A stretch of 7,809 bases of DNA from an uncultured Muribaculaceae bacterium. GTDB lineage: Bacteria; Bacteroidota; Bacteroidia; Bacteroidales; Muribaculaceae. Both the position numbers and the translations under genes were made by a program. The notes under the pieces were generated by a model, which saw only the letters and a list, made by a program, of their open reading frames with translations, was not told where the DNA came from and made no database searches. Positions 1 through 6,640 of the stretch are shown here, piece by piece; position 1 is the first letter of the stretch; each line of letters starts with the position of its first letter. Where the stretch lies: contig CAMWXQ010000043.1 in the NCBI GenBank assembly GCA_947178235.1, positions 1 to 7,809 of the forward strand, read 5' to 3'.

Positions 1-263
1 TCGCCGTCCATCACCACCCCACGCTCGGTTTCGAGCTTCCAAGCCCCCTGGTTGCCGTCGAGTACCATGACGTTCATGCCCAGGTTCATCGCGGCCTTCT
101 GAGTGGAGAGGCGGGTGCGCAGGCTCGAATTGAAGAAAATCATCAGCAGGGTCTTGTTGCGCCCGAGGTCGGTGAACGCAAAGCGGTCTTTCTTGATTTC
201 GAGCGCCTCCTTGACAGCGAGGTCGAGGGGGCCTATGTCGTTGACGGTGGTGAAGTGCTTCAT
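1..263 (-). CDS. argF': N-succinylornithine carbamoyltransferase, N-terminal fragment
   Basis: Transfers the carbamoyl group of carbamoyl phosphate to an N-acylated ornithine, giving N-acylcitrulline in cytoplasmic arginine synthesis. Only the first 87 codons lie in the window; the gene runs off the left edge. Visible are the carbamoyl-phosphate loop FFNSSLRTR (residues 43-51), which in this subfamily replaces the STRTR of ordinary ornithine carbamoyltransferases, and the block NQGAWKLETERG (71-82). From memory, the whole stretch closely resembles the Bacteroides fragilis succinylornithine enzyme. In that enzyme Pro90 sets succinyl over acetyl preference (Glu in the acetyl enzyme); the window stops just short of that residue, so substrate choice is inferred from lineage. 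The ATG overlaps the argD stop as ATGA, which implies translational coupling, and this is the last gene of the operon visible here. Confidence 0.93.
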   Translation of the reverse strand, partial: MKHFTTVNDIGPLDLAVKEALEIKKDRFAFTDLGRNKTLLMIFFNSSLRTRLSTQKAAMNLGMNVMVLDGNQGAWKLETERGVVMDG

Positions 264-1414
264 TTCTTTTCGGTCGGTTTGGTGATGAGACGTGCGAATG
301 ATTCGAGGAAGCGGTCGGCCTGCCCGCCGGTAATGCCGAGTGCGGGGAGGAGGCGGACCGTATGCTGCCCCGCCCCGCCGGTGAAGATATGCTCGCCGAA
401 GAGGAGCTGTTTGCGCAGGGCCGAGGCATCGCCCTTGATTTCGATGCCGATCATGAGGCCGCGACCGCGCACCTCGACGATCTCGTCAGTGGTCTCGGCG
501 AGAGCGGCGAAACGTTCGAGCAGATAGGCGCCGACCTCGGCGGCATTCTCGACCAATTTCTCGTCCTCCATCACGTCGAGCACGGCACAGGCCGCCGCAC
601 AGGCGAGATGGTTGCCGCCGAAGGTTGTCCCGAGCATCCCCTTCGAGGGCTTGATGTCGGGTGCGATGAGGACGGCACCCATCGGGAAGCCGTTGGCTAT
701 ACCCTTGGCACAGGTGATGATGTCGGGGCGGATGCCGGCATACTGGTGGGCAAAGAATCGGCCCGTGCGTCCATAACCGCTCTGAATTTCGTCGAGGATG
801 AGCAGGGTACCGGTCTCGGTGCAGAGCTCGCGGAGCCTGCGCAGGAAGTCGTCGGATACCATGCGTATGCCGGCCACGCCCTGGATACCCTCGACGATGA
901 CAGCCGCAAAACGCTTGGTTTCGAGTAGCTTGGCGACAGCATCCATATCGTTGAGCGGTGCGAAGGTCACCTTGTCGGTCGTATTGAACGGTGCCTGTAT
1001 CTTGGGATTGTCCGTGGCTGCCACTGCGCCGGATGTGCGGCCGTGGAATGCGCGGTCAAAGGCCAGAATCTCCGAGCGGCCAGTGGCAAAGGATGCGAGC
1101 TTCATGGCATTCTCGTTGGCCTCGGCCCCCGAGTTGCACAGGAAGAGCTGATAGTCGTCATATCCCGAGGCACGTCCAAGGCGGTCGGCGAGAGCCTGTT
1201 GGAGCGAATTCTGAACCGAGTTCGAGTAGAACCCGAGGCGTGCGACCTGGTCGGCCACCGCCTTGACATAGCGCGGATGGGCGTGGCCGATCGAGATGAC
1301 GGCATGTCCCCCGTAGAGGTCGAGATAGCGTGTGCCGTCATCGGTGAACACATACGAGCCCTCGCCACGCACAGGCTCGATGTCATATAGCGAATAAACG
1401 TCGAAAAGAGTCAT
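260..1414 (-). CDS. argD: Acylornithine aminotransferase (acetyl/succinylornithine, class III PLP)
   Basis: A PLP-dependent transaminase that interconverts N-acylglutamate semialdehyde and N-acylornithine with glutamate/2-oxoglutarate, the fourth step of arginine synthesis. The 384-aa length is slightly short of the usual ~400 but complete. Seen: the cofactor phosphate-binding segment NSGAEANENA (94-103), LILDEIQSGYGRTGRF (205-220) with the PLP-ring aspartate D208, and CAKGIANGFPMGA (235-247) with the Schiff-base lysine K237. FGGNHLACAAA (265-275) and the C-terminal VRLLPALGIT (353-362) are also typical. The start is the only in-frame ATG giving the family N-terminus; no Shine-Dalgarno is visible before it. 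A 69-nt gap carrying a 9-bp repeat array separates it from argC, and its stop overlaps the start of argF'. Because argF' is of the succinyl type, the natural substrate is probably N-succinylornithine. Confidence 0.95.
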   Translation of the reverse strand: MTLFDVYSLYDIEPVRGEGSYVFTDDGTRYLDLYGGHAVISIGHAHPRYVKAVADQVARLGFYSNSVQNSLQQALADRLGRASGYDDYQLFLCNSGAEANENAMKLASFATGRSEILAFDRAFHGRTSGAVAATDNPKIQAPFNTTDKVTFAPLNDMDAVAKLLETKRFAAVIVEGIQGVAGIRMVSDDFLRRLRELCTETGTLLILDEIQSGYGRTGRFFAHQYAGIRPDIITCAKGIANGFPMGAVLIAPDIKPSKGMLGTTFGGNHLACAAACAVLDVMEDEKLVENAAEVGAYLLERFAALAETTDEIVEVRGRGLMIGIEIKGDASALRKQLLFGEHIFTGGAGQHTVRLLPALGITGGQADRFLESFARLITKPTEKK

Positions 1415-1431
1415 TAGAAATCATTGTTTTA

Positions 1432-1485
1432 TAGCTATGATAGCTATACTAGCTATTGTAGCTATATTAGCTATTCAGCTATTTC
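1432..1485. repeat. 9-bp tandem repeat array between argC and argD
   Basis: On the plus strand, five units of TAGCTATNN lie head to tail at 1432, 1441, 1450, 1459 and 1468, with variable last two bases GA, AC, TG, AT and TC. A sixth unit, AGCTATTTC (1477-1485), lacks the pattern's first T and runs into the argC stop codon. The core TAGCTA is its own reverse complement, so units can pair with each other in RNA; for example, an ATAGCT/AGCTAT stem with a 5-nt loop can form at 1431-1447. The array fills most of the only large gap in the arg operon. The period is a multiple of three, so unit loss or gain would keep argC and argD in the same frame relation. Confidence 0.9.
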
Positions 1486-2449
1486 AGAAAGCCGATGGTT
1501 TCAGCGCCAGGCCCATCTTCTCGGGCAGCCCGAACATGAGGTTCATGTTCTGCACCGCCTGGCCCGAAGCACCTTTGAGCAGATTGTCTATGGCACAGGT
1601 CACGAGCAGCTTGCCATCATGGGCTTCGAGCCCGATGATCGCCTTGTTCGTGTTCACGGCCTGTTTGAGATCGACGGGGCGCGCTGAGACATGCGTGAAT
1701 GCGGCGTCGCGGTAGAACTCCTCGTAGAGCCCACGGGCCACCTCGGTCGTGAGGTCACAGCGGACCACTGCGGTCACGAAGATGCCGCGCGCAAAGTCGC
1801 CGCGCAGGGGCACGAATGTTATGTCAGGCCCCTCACCCCCGCCCACTGAGGCGAGCGTGCGCCCTATCTCGGCGAGGTGCTGATGGGTGAATGCCTTGTA
1901 GACGCTCAGATTGTCGGTGCGCCACGAGAAGTGGGTCGTGCTCCCGGGCTTGACACCCGCACCGGTCGAGCCGGTGACGCCGGTGACATACACCTCGCGC
2001 CCGCCCAGGCGCCCGTCGGCGGCGAGGGGGAGCAGGGAGAGCTGTATGGCCGTGGCGAAGCACCCGGGATTGGCGAGGCGGACGGCACGGCGTATCCGCT
2101 CGCGCGACACCTCGGGGAGTCCGTAGACAAATCCCTCAGACTCGTCGCGGAAGTCCTGGGCGAGGTCGATGACCTTCAAACCCTCGGGCAGGGGGTTCTC
2201 GGCGAGGAAGCCGCGGCTGAACCCGTGGCCCGAGCAGAGGAAGAGCACGTCGACCGAGCCGAGGTCATAATCCTCGGCAAAACGCAGGTCGGTATCCCCG
2301 ATGAGGCCACCGTGCACGTCGGTGACGGGAGCCCCGGCATTCGAGGTAGAGTGTACGAAACCGATCTCAACCTCGGGATGGTTGAGCAGCAGGCGCAGGA
2401 GTTCGCCGGCGGTGTACCCGGCCCCTCCGATGATTCCGGCCTTGATCAT
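1484..2449 (-). CDS. argC: N-acyl-gamma-glutamyl-phosphate reductase
   Basis: An NADPH-dependent reductase that converts N-acyl-glutamyl phosphate to N-acylglutamate semialdehyde, the third step of arginine synthesis, and supplies the ArgD substrate. It is 321 aa, the usual size. Seen: the N-terminal Rossmann motif GGAGYTAGEL (8-17), the active-site cysteine C130 in ANPGCFATA, and the substrate-loop block VTGSTGAGVKPG (158-169). The conserved tail is DNLLKGASGQAVQNMN (288-303). The start at 2449 is favoured over a longer in-frame form reaching 2548 for two reasons: the Rossmann fold begins directly after it, and a strong Shine-Dalgarno (AAGGAGGAG) ends 5 nt upstream. It lies 2 nt after the argG stop. 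Its own stop lies at the edge of the 9-bp repeat array. Confidence 0.95.
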   Translation of the reverse strand: MIKAGIIGGAGYTAGELLRLLLNHPEVEIGFVHSTSNAGAPVTDVHGGLIGDTDLRFAEDYDLGSVDVLFLCSGHGFSRGFLAENPLPEGLKVIDLAQDFRDESEGFVYGLPEVSRERIRRAVRLANPGCFATAIQLSLLPLAADGRLGGREVYVTGVTGSTGAGVKPGSTTHFSWRTDNLSVYKAFTHQHLAEIGRTLASVGGGEGPDITFVPLRGDFARGIFVTAVVRCDLTTEVARGLYEEFYRDAAFTHVSARPVDLKQAVNTNKAIIGLEAHDGKLLVTCAIDNLLKGASGQAVQNMNLMFGLPEKMGLALKPSAF

Positions 2450-2451
2450 CG

Positions 2452-3660
2452 TCACTCCTCCTTGCCGTTGCGGAGTTGGACGTTGTGGTAGATTTTCATG
2501 GGGTTGGCCATGATGCGGGTGAATCCCTTCACGTCGTCGGCGCTCCATGCCTTGTTGACCTCGCCGTATTCGCCGAAGTCGGTCTTCATGAGGTCATAGG
2601 GGGAGTCCACGCCCACGAGCGTGTAGCCGAGGGGACGCAGTGTGATCTCGACGGTGCCGTTGACGTTGCGCTGCGAGGTTTCGAGGTATGCCTCCATCTC
2701 GCGCATCACGGGATCGAGATACTGGCTCTCGTGCAGGAACATCCCATACCACGTGCCGATCTGGTCCTTCCAGTACTGCTGCCACTTGGTGAGGGTATGC
2801 TTTTCGAGCATCTTGTGGGCGGCGATGATGAGGATGGGGCCGGCGGCCTCGAATCCCACACGCCCCTTGATGCCGATGATGGTGTCGCCGATGTGCATGT
2901 CGCGGCCGATGCCGTAGCGGGCACCGAGGCGCTCGACCTCGCGGATGGCGTCGACGGGATTCGCATAGCGGACGCCATTGACGGCCACGGGCTCACCCTT
3001 CTCGAACGTTATGGTCATCTTCTCCTCCCCCTCGGCGGTCACCTGCGACGGATAGGCCGCGTCGGGCAGGGTCTGCTCGGAGCGCAGGGTCTCCTTGCCG
3101 CCGATGGATGTACCCCAGAGGCCCTTGTTGATGGAGTATTCCATCTTCTTGAAGTCGGCCTCGATGCCGTGCTTCTTCAAGTAGTCGATCTCATACTCGC
3201 GTGTGAGGGTCATGTCGCGGGTCGGGGTGATGATTTCGATCTCGGGGGCGAGGATCTGGAATGTGAGGTCGAAGCGTACCTGATCGTTGCCTGCGCCGGT
3301 CGACCCGTGGGCCACGGCGTCGGCGCCGATCTTCTTGGCATACTCGATGATGGCGAGTGCCTGGAAGATACGCTCGGAGGATACCGAGATGGGGTATGTG
3401 CCGTTGCGGAGCACATTGCCCGCAATCATATAGCGGATAGAACGGTTGTAGTAGTCGTCGGTGACATCGAGCGTGGCGTGCGACGCAGCGCCGAGGGCCA
3501 GGGCACGCTCGCGGATACGTTCGAGCTCCTCGGGGCCGAATCCGCCGGTGTTGGCGATTGCGGTATGGACCTCATAGCCCATATCCTCGGAGAGATACTT
3601 CGCGGCAAACGAGGTATCCAGACCGCCGCTGAATGCGAGAACTACTTTCTTCTTTTCCAT
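2452..3660 (-). CDS. argG: Argininosuccinate synthase
   Basis: Condenses citrulline and aspartate with ATP to argininosuccinate, releasing AMP and pyrophosphate; it is the penultimate step of arginine synthesis, in the cytoplasm. It is 402 aa, normal for the family. Seen: the N-type ATP-pyrophosphatase loop SGGLDTS (11-17), the nucleotide/citrulline block AHGSTGAGNDQVRF (117-130), YSINKGLWG (175-183) with GGKETL (187-192), and the C-terminal tetramerisation segment. The start at 3660 is chosen because MEKKKVVLAFSGG is the canonical N-terminus; a longer in-frame form to 3738 would run into the preceding gene's coding region. It is separated by 35 nt from the GNAT gene upstream. No Shine-Dalgarno is visible; the 10 bases before the ATG are AT-only, which is common in this phylum. 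Confidence 0.97.
   Translation of the reverse strand: MEKKKVVLAFSGGLDTSFAAKYLSEDMGYEVHTAIANTGGFGPEELERIRERALALGAASHATLDVTDDYYNRSIRYMIAGNVLRNGTYPISVSSERIFQALAIIEYAKKIGADAVAHGSTGAGNDQVRFDLTFQILAPEIEIITPTRDMTLTREYEIDYLKKHGIEADFKKMEYSINKGLWGTSIGGKETLRSEQTLPDAAYPSQVTAEGEEKMTITFEKGEPVAVNGVRYANPVDAIREVERLGARYGIGRDMHIGDTIIGIKGRVGFEAAGPILIIAAHKMLEKHTLTKWQQYWKDQIGTWYGMFLHESQYLDPVMREMEAYLETSQRNVNGTVEITLRPLGYTLVGVDSPYDLMKTDFGEYGEVNKAWSADDVKGFTRIMANPMKIYHNVQLRNGKEE
2455..2463 (-). promoter_or_regulatory. Strong Shine-Dalgarno for argC
   Basis: The last codons of argG read AAGGAGGAG on the minus strand, followed by TGACG and then the argC ATG. A near-perfect Shine-Dalgarno is unusual in Bacteroidota. Here it fixes the argC start at 2449 and couples argC translation to argG termination. 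Confidence 0.75.
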
Positions 3661-3695
3661 AATATATATAAGGTGGAGGTGTTTTTGTGAATGGA

Positions 3696-4313
3696 TTATT
3701 TGAGATGCAGGAGCGACTTCACCTTCCCGGTGAGCCACATCAGATAGGGACGGCTCTTCGACGGGCGTTCGAGACGCGCCTTCGGGTCATAGAGCATTCC
3801 CGTGCACAGGCACATGCGCCGGTTGTTGCGCTGGAGGATGTCGAAGTTGACACACCCCTTGCACCCTGCCCAGAACTCCTCGTCGGTCGTGAGCTCCGAG
3901 AAGGTCACAGGCTTGTAACCCATCTGCGAATTGAGCTTCATCACAGGCAGCGACGTCGTGATGGAGAAAATCTTTGCGAAGGGGAAACGCAGGCGCGCAA
4001 GCTCGAAGGTCTTCGCCTTGATGCGAGCAGCCAGGCCCAATCGTCGGAACTCGGGATCTACGATAAGGCCCGAAGTGGCCACATAATCTCCGTGTTCCCA
4101 ACTCTCTATGTAGCTGAAACCTATCAGCCGATCGTCACAGAGAGCCACAACGGCCTTCCCGCCCCGGATCTTCTGGGCGATATACTCGGGAGAGCGTCGT
4201 GCGATGCCTGTCCCGCGTTGGAGGGCCGACTCATAGATGAGGTCCACGATCTTCTGGGCATACTTCTCATGCTCCTCGGTCGCGAACATCACCTTAATCT
4301 GGTCGTTGTTCAT
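3696..4313 (-). CDS. GNAT acyltransferase, likely N-acylglutamate synthase of the arg operon
   Basis: A 205-aa GNAT-fold protein, first gene of the arg operon. Seen: the acyl-CoA loop region VDPEFRRLGLAARIK (85-99) with the R-x-x-G-x-A core at 90-95, the preceding strand YVATSGLIV (77-85), and a C-terminal segment with paired cysteines C151/C154 (CKGC) and C168/C170 (CLC). No amino-acid kinase domain is present, so it is not a classical ArgA. Placed before argG-argC-argD-argF', it most likely makes the first intermediate. Because the carbamoyltransferase is of the succinyl type, N-succinylglutamate is the expected product; from memory, the B. thetaiotaomicron counterpart in the same gene order has been proposed for this role. 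The start at 4313 matches the homologues I recall. In-frame ATGs at 4370 (19 extra residues) and 4412 exist, but 4412 overlaps the -7 element. Confidence 0.82.
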   Translation of the reverse strand: MNNDQIKVMFATEEHEKYAQKIVDLIYESALQRGTGIARRSPEYIAQKIRGGKAVVALCDDRLIGFSYIESWEHGDYVATSGLIVDPEFRRLGLAARIKAKTFELARLRFPFAKIFSITTSLPVMKLNSQMGYKPVTFSELTTDEEFWAGCKGCVNFDILQRNNRRMCLCTGMLYDPKARLERPSKSRPYLMWLTGKVKSLLHLK

Positions 4314-4409
4314 TGTTTGGCTTTTACTGTCCTTTTGAGTTGATTTAATGATATGATTGGGTAGGCGCATCAGCGTGCCCAAAAATGAAATAAATATAAA
4401 AAAGGACAG

Positions 4410-4417
4410 CAAAGTTA
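4410..4417 (-). promoter_or_regulatory. -7 element of the arg operon promoter
   Basis: The minus strand reads TAACTTTG here, a perfect match to the Bacteroidetes TAnnTTTG element. No good TTTG lies 19-21 nt upstream; the nearest region around 4438-4444 reads TGTTATAG on the minus strand, so the -33 part is weak and may need an activator. Transcription would start near 4405, giving a leader of about 90 nt before the GNAT gene. Confidence 0.65.
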
Positions 4418-4448
4418 CAAAAAAATCCTTATATGGCTATAACATCGC

Positions 4449-4460
4449 CGCAATATTGCG
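4449..4460. promoter_or_regulatory. 12-bp palindrome, candidate operator
   Basis: CGCAATATTGCG is a perfect 12-bp palindrome. It lies within a looser inverted repeat with CGCC before it (4446-4449) and GGCG after it. It sits between the weak arg -33 region and the -33 box of the rightward promoter (4506), a natural place for a dimeric regulator. No regulator gene is in the window, so the binding protein is unknown. Confidence 0.4.
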
Positions 4461-4505
4461 TATGGCGGAGAGACGCTTCATGAACAAATAAACTTCTTGT
4501 GGGAG

Positions 4506-4537
4506 TTTGGCTGTGTACGTAATATTTACTATCTTTG
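4506..4537 (+). promoter_or_regulatory. Bacteroidetes-type promoter of the three-gene cassette
   Basis: TTTG at 4506-4509, a 20-nt spacer, then TATCTTTG at 4530-4537: an exact match to the TTTG-N19-21-TAnnTTTG consensus for the primary sigma factor of Bacteroides. The expected transcription start, 4-7 nt after the -7 box, falls at about 4541-4544, immediately before the ATG at 4545. The message should therefore be leaderless or nearly so. Confidence 0.85.
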
Positions 4538-4544
4538 CACTGAT

Positions 4545-5540
4545 ATGAGTGTGGATGTTATTCAAGACCACTTAAACAGGACGCTGCGGGAGACAGATTT
4601 CAGCGGCCAGATGTTCCGTACCCGAATTTTTAGAGTATCGGAACTTCTCGATATGCTTCAATCCGATAAACTTAAGTTTATTGATGGCCGACCATTCAAA
4701 AAATGGTCTATTGCTCTCAAATCATCTGTGATTGAGTCTCTTATCTTGAATATGCCACCCCCATCCATCTTAATCGATGGGGCCGAGCGGACATGGTATA
4801 TAATGGATGGTGCCGAACTCCTATTGACGATTGCTGAGTATATAAACAATGATTTCAAGCTTGAGAATGAAGTCCTTCACAGACCCAAGTTCACTGATTT
4901 GCACTTGAAATTGCGGAGCCGCCTCTCCAATCTCGAAATTGTCGCCACAATCATAAATCCCGATACACCCCCACTCCACAGACTTGAACTCTATAATACT
5001 TCGCTCCTCAAAATAGGCAAAGAAGCTGATTTATGGAACTGTACACAGGCGGTCTATCCCGAGGAGTTCAAGAAGATAGTGCAATTTGCCTCGGATCTTG
5101 GTATAAAGGATCCACATCTACTGTGGCAGATCATGACTGCCATGCTCTTTGCCCCACGTTTCGAATCGGACGAGGTCAATCCTATCACATACCTCGGGAA
5201 CATGAGATTCAATATATTTGAATCTTTTCTGCTTGAACGTTTCGACGTTCTCCAAGTTTATGTCGAACTTCAAGGCTACCGTGCAATGGTTCAGCGCATT
5301 GCTCGTGTAACGCAGAACTTTTTTAAAAATGACAATCTCCGATGGAATCCTAAAAAACGGACAATCCTAACCATTGTGCTCACTCTCCTTGCCAGAGATG
5401 GGGTTAATATTGAGGGTTCGGAAACTGTCAATAGATTCGAGTATGCGTGGAAGAAGAGTAGCCGGATCGGTGAAGGGACACTGTATAAAGATTACATAAA
5501 GAAGACAAGCACCATATTATTAAAATATATGAAAAGATGA
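4545..5540 (+). CDS. DUF262-like protein with degenerate DGQQR motif
   Basis: A 331-aa soluble protein, first gene of the cassette. The N-terminal third follows the DUF262 (ParB/sulfiredoxin-like) layout: FIDGRPFKKW (45-54) where YQRxYvW normally stands, then SSVIESLILNMPPPSILI (60-77), WYIMDGAELLLTI (84-96), and FTDLHLKLRSRLSNLEI (116-132). In active DUF262 proteins such as GmrS the hydrolytic motif is DGQQR; here it reads D88-G-A-E-L92, so NTP hydrolysis is doubtful. The C-terminal half (about 190-331) looks helical and has no HNH/DUF1524 nuclease motif. I therefore read it as a sensor or scaffold rather than a GmrSD-type nuclease. The start at 4545 is set by the promoter just upstream; an in-frame TTG at 4497 lies before the promoter. 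The stop overlaps the next start as ATGA. Base composition is lower in GC than the arg genes (42% at 5281-5340). Confidence 0.72.
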   Translation: MSVDVIQDHLNRTLRETDFSGQMFRTRIFRVSELLDMLQSDKLKFIDGRPFKKWSIALKSSVIESLILNMPPPSILIDGAERTWYIMDGAELLLTIAEYINNDFKLENEVLHRPKFTDLHLKLRSRLSNLEIVATIINPDTPPLHRLELYNTSLLKIGKEADLWNCTQAVYPEEFKKIVQFASDLGIKDPHLLWQIMTAMLFAPRFESDEVNPITYLGNMRFNIFESFLLERFDVLQVYVELQGYRAMVQRIARVTQNFFKNDNLRWNPKKRTILTIVLTLLARDGVNIEGSETVNRFEYAWKKSSRIGEGTLYKDYIKKTSTILLKYMKR

Positions 5541-6637
5541 TCCGCAACCTTGAACTGAAAAATTTCAAGTGCTTCGGCCAGGAGTCTATCCGTATGCGGC
5601 CTCTGACCATCATTGCCGGTGGAAATGCAGCCGGAAAGTCCAGTATCATCCAATCACTGTTGATGATTGTCCAAAGCAAATACGACTTTGAGACCAACAA
5701 TAGACTGCGACTTGATGACAAGTTGGTTAACCTTGTCAGCTCGGAGCAAGTGCGCTATTCCGAAAGTGAGTCCCCGGAGATAAAGGTCATTGTATACGAT
5801 GATCTTGTAGATGATGATTTCATCGTAATCATCCCAGATGCGACGAAAGCCGACAAGCAACCAGTCTGCACTGTTTCAGCCAATATGCCCGAGGCTCTGT
5901 CCCACTCATCTCTGTTCAGCAATGACTTTGTTTATCTCCACGCCAATCGCCTGTCCCCTCAGAGCGAATATCTCAAAGGAAACGACGAACGCTTCGACAG
6001 CCGTCTCGGAGACAGGTTGGGACATCGCACGGTGTTTAGGCTCCAAGAAGCTCTCGACAATGGCGAAGAGGTCTATATCGATAATTTGATGAGAGATGGG
6101 AAAAGCAGCGTCTCTGCCAACGTGAACACTTGGATCTCACACATACTGGGCATGCGAGTGACGGTCAACGCCGACGGCAACCCGGTAGAAGGCAGAGCCG
6201 AGCTCATATTCAACACGCCCAAATCGGGACCAGTATCGGCGCTGAATATGGCATTCGGCAACACTTATATCCTCCCCATAGTCCTCGGCGTGCTGACGGC
6301 AAAACCCGGGTCACTCATGATTGTCGAGAATCCGGAGTCTCATCTGCACCCCAAAGCCCAGTTACGCATGGGCGAATTTCTTGCCATCGCAGCACAGGGG
6401 GGACTGCAGGTTATTGTCGAGACCCATAGCGACCATCTGCTCAACGGAGTGAGGGTCGCTGCAAAGCAACACAAGATTGACCCCATCAACGTTGCAATCC
6501 ACTTCATCACGGAGAAGGACGGATTTCACTCAGACACAGAGATTGAACTCAGCGAGGACGGAACCCTTGACAACTGGCCTCCGGGATTCTTTGATGAGTG
6601 GGAAAATGCCTTGCGCGAAATAATCCGTGGAAATTGA
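5537..6637 (+). CDS. AAA15/OLD-like ATPase with DUF3696-type C-terminus
   Basis: A 366-aa ABC/SMC-type ATPase. Seen: the N-terminal IRNLELKNFKCF (2-13) typical of the family, the Walker A loop GGNAAGKSS (28-36), the FGNTYILPIVLG segment (240-251) at the ABC-signature position, Walker B MIVENPESHLHP (261-272), and the switch-histidine segment VIVETHSDHLLNGVR (292-306). The tail IELSEDGTLDNWPPGFFDEW (336-355) fits DUF3696. All catalytic motifs are intact, so ATP hydrolysis is expected. The hinge (about 40-200) is too short for a long coiled coil, and no TOPRIM nuclease domain follows, unlike OLD proteins. Such ATPases commonly drive or sense in multi-gene anti-phage systems. It overlaps the upstream gene by 4 nt and is 3 nt from the next, so the three are almost surely co-expressed in fixed ratio. 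Confidence 0.88.
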   Translation: MIRNLELKNFKCFGQESIRMRPLTIIAGGNAAGKSSIIQSLLMIVQSKYDFETNNRLRLDDKLVNLVSSEQVRYSESESPEIKVIVYDDLVDDDFIVIIPDATKADKQPVCTVSANMPEALSHSSLFSNDFVYLHANRLSPQSEYLKGNDERFDSRLGDRLGHRTVFRLQEALDNGEEVYIDNLMRDGKSSVSANVNTWISHILGMRVTVNADGNPVEGRAELIFNTPKSGPVSALNMAFGNTYILPIVLGVLTAKPGSLMIVENPESHLHPKAQLRMGEFLAIAAQGGLQVIVETHSDHLLNGVRVAAKQHKIDPINVAIHFITEKDGFHSDTEIELSEDGTLDNWPPGFFDEWENALREIIRGN

Positions 6638-6640
6638 AGT

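Noticed and set aside
362..928. Long plus-strand open frames opposite argD (and 1877-2491 opposite argC)
   Set aside because: They are composition-driven shadows of argD and argC and show no domain motifs.
1424..1687. Plus-strand open frame reading the repeat array as Ser-Tyr-X units
   Set aside because: The Ser-Tyr repetition is just the 9-bp array translated; the rest is antisense to argC.
2450..2548. N-terminal extension of argC
   Set aside because: It lies inside argG, is not ArgC-like, and the strong Shine-Dalgarno at 2455-2463 points to the start at 2449.
2476..3690. A 404-codon open frame on the plus strand opposite argG
   Set aside because: It is a full antisense shadow of argG, typical of GC-rich genes, with no recognisable protein pattern; argG is certain on the other strand.
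3661..3738. N-terminal extension of argG
   Set aside because: It overlaps the end of the GNAT gene, and canonical ArgG begins right before the SGGLDTS loop.
4386..4400. Possible ArgR (ARG box) site just downstream of the arg -7 element
   Set aside because: Only one half (TGAAA) resembles the box; the second half does not mirror it in this AT-rich stretch.
4497..4544. Earlier TTG start for the DUF262-like gene
   Set aside because: It would place the start codon upstream of the promoter's -33 and -7 boxes, so it would not be transcribed from it.
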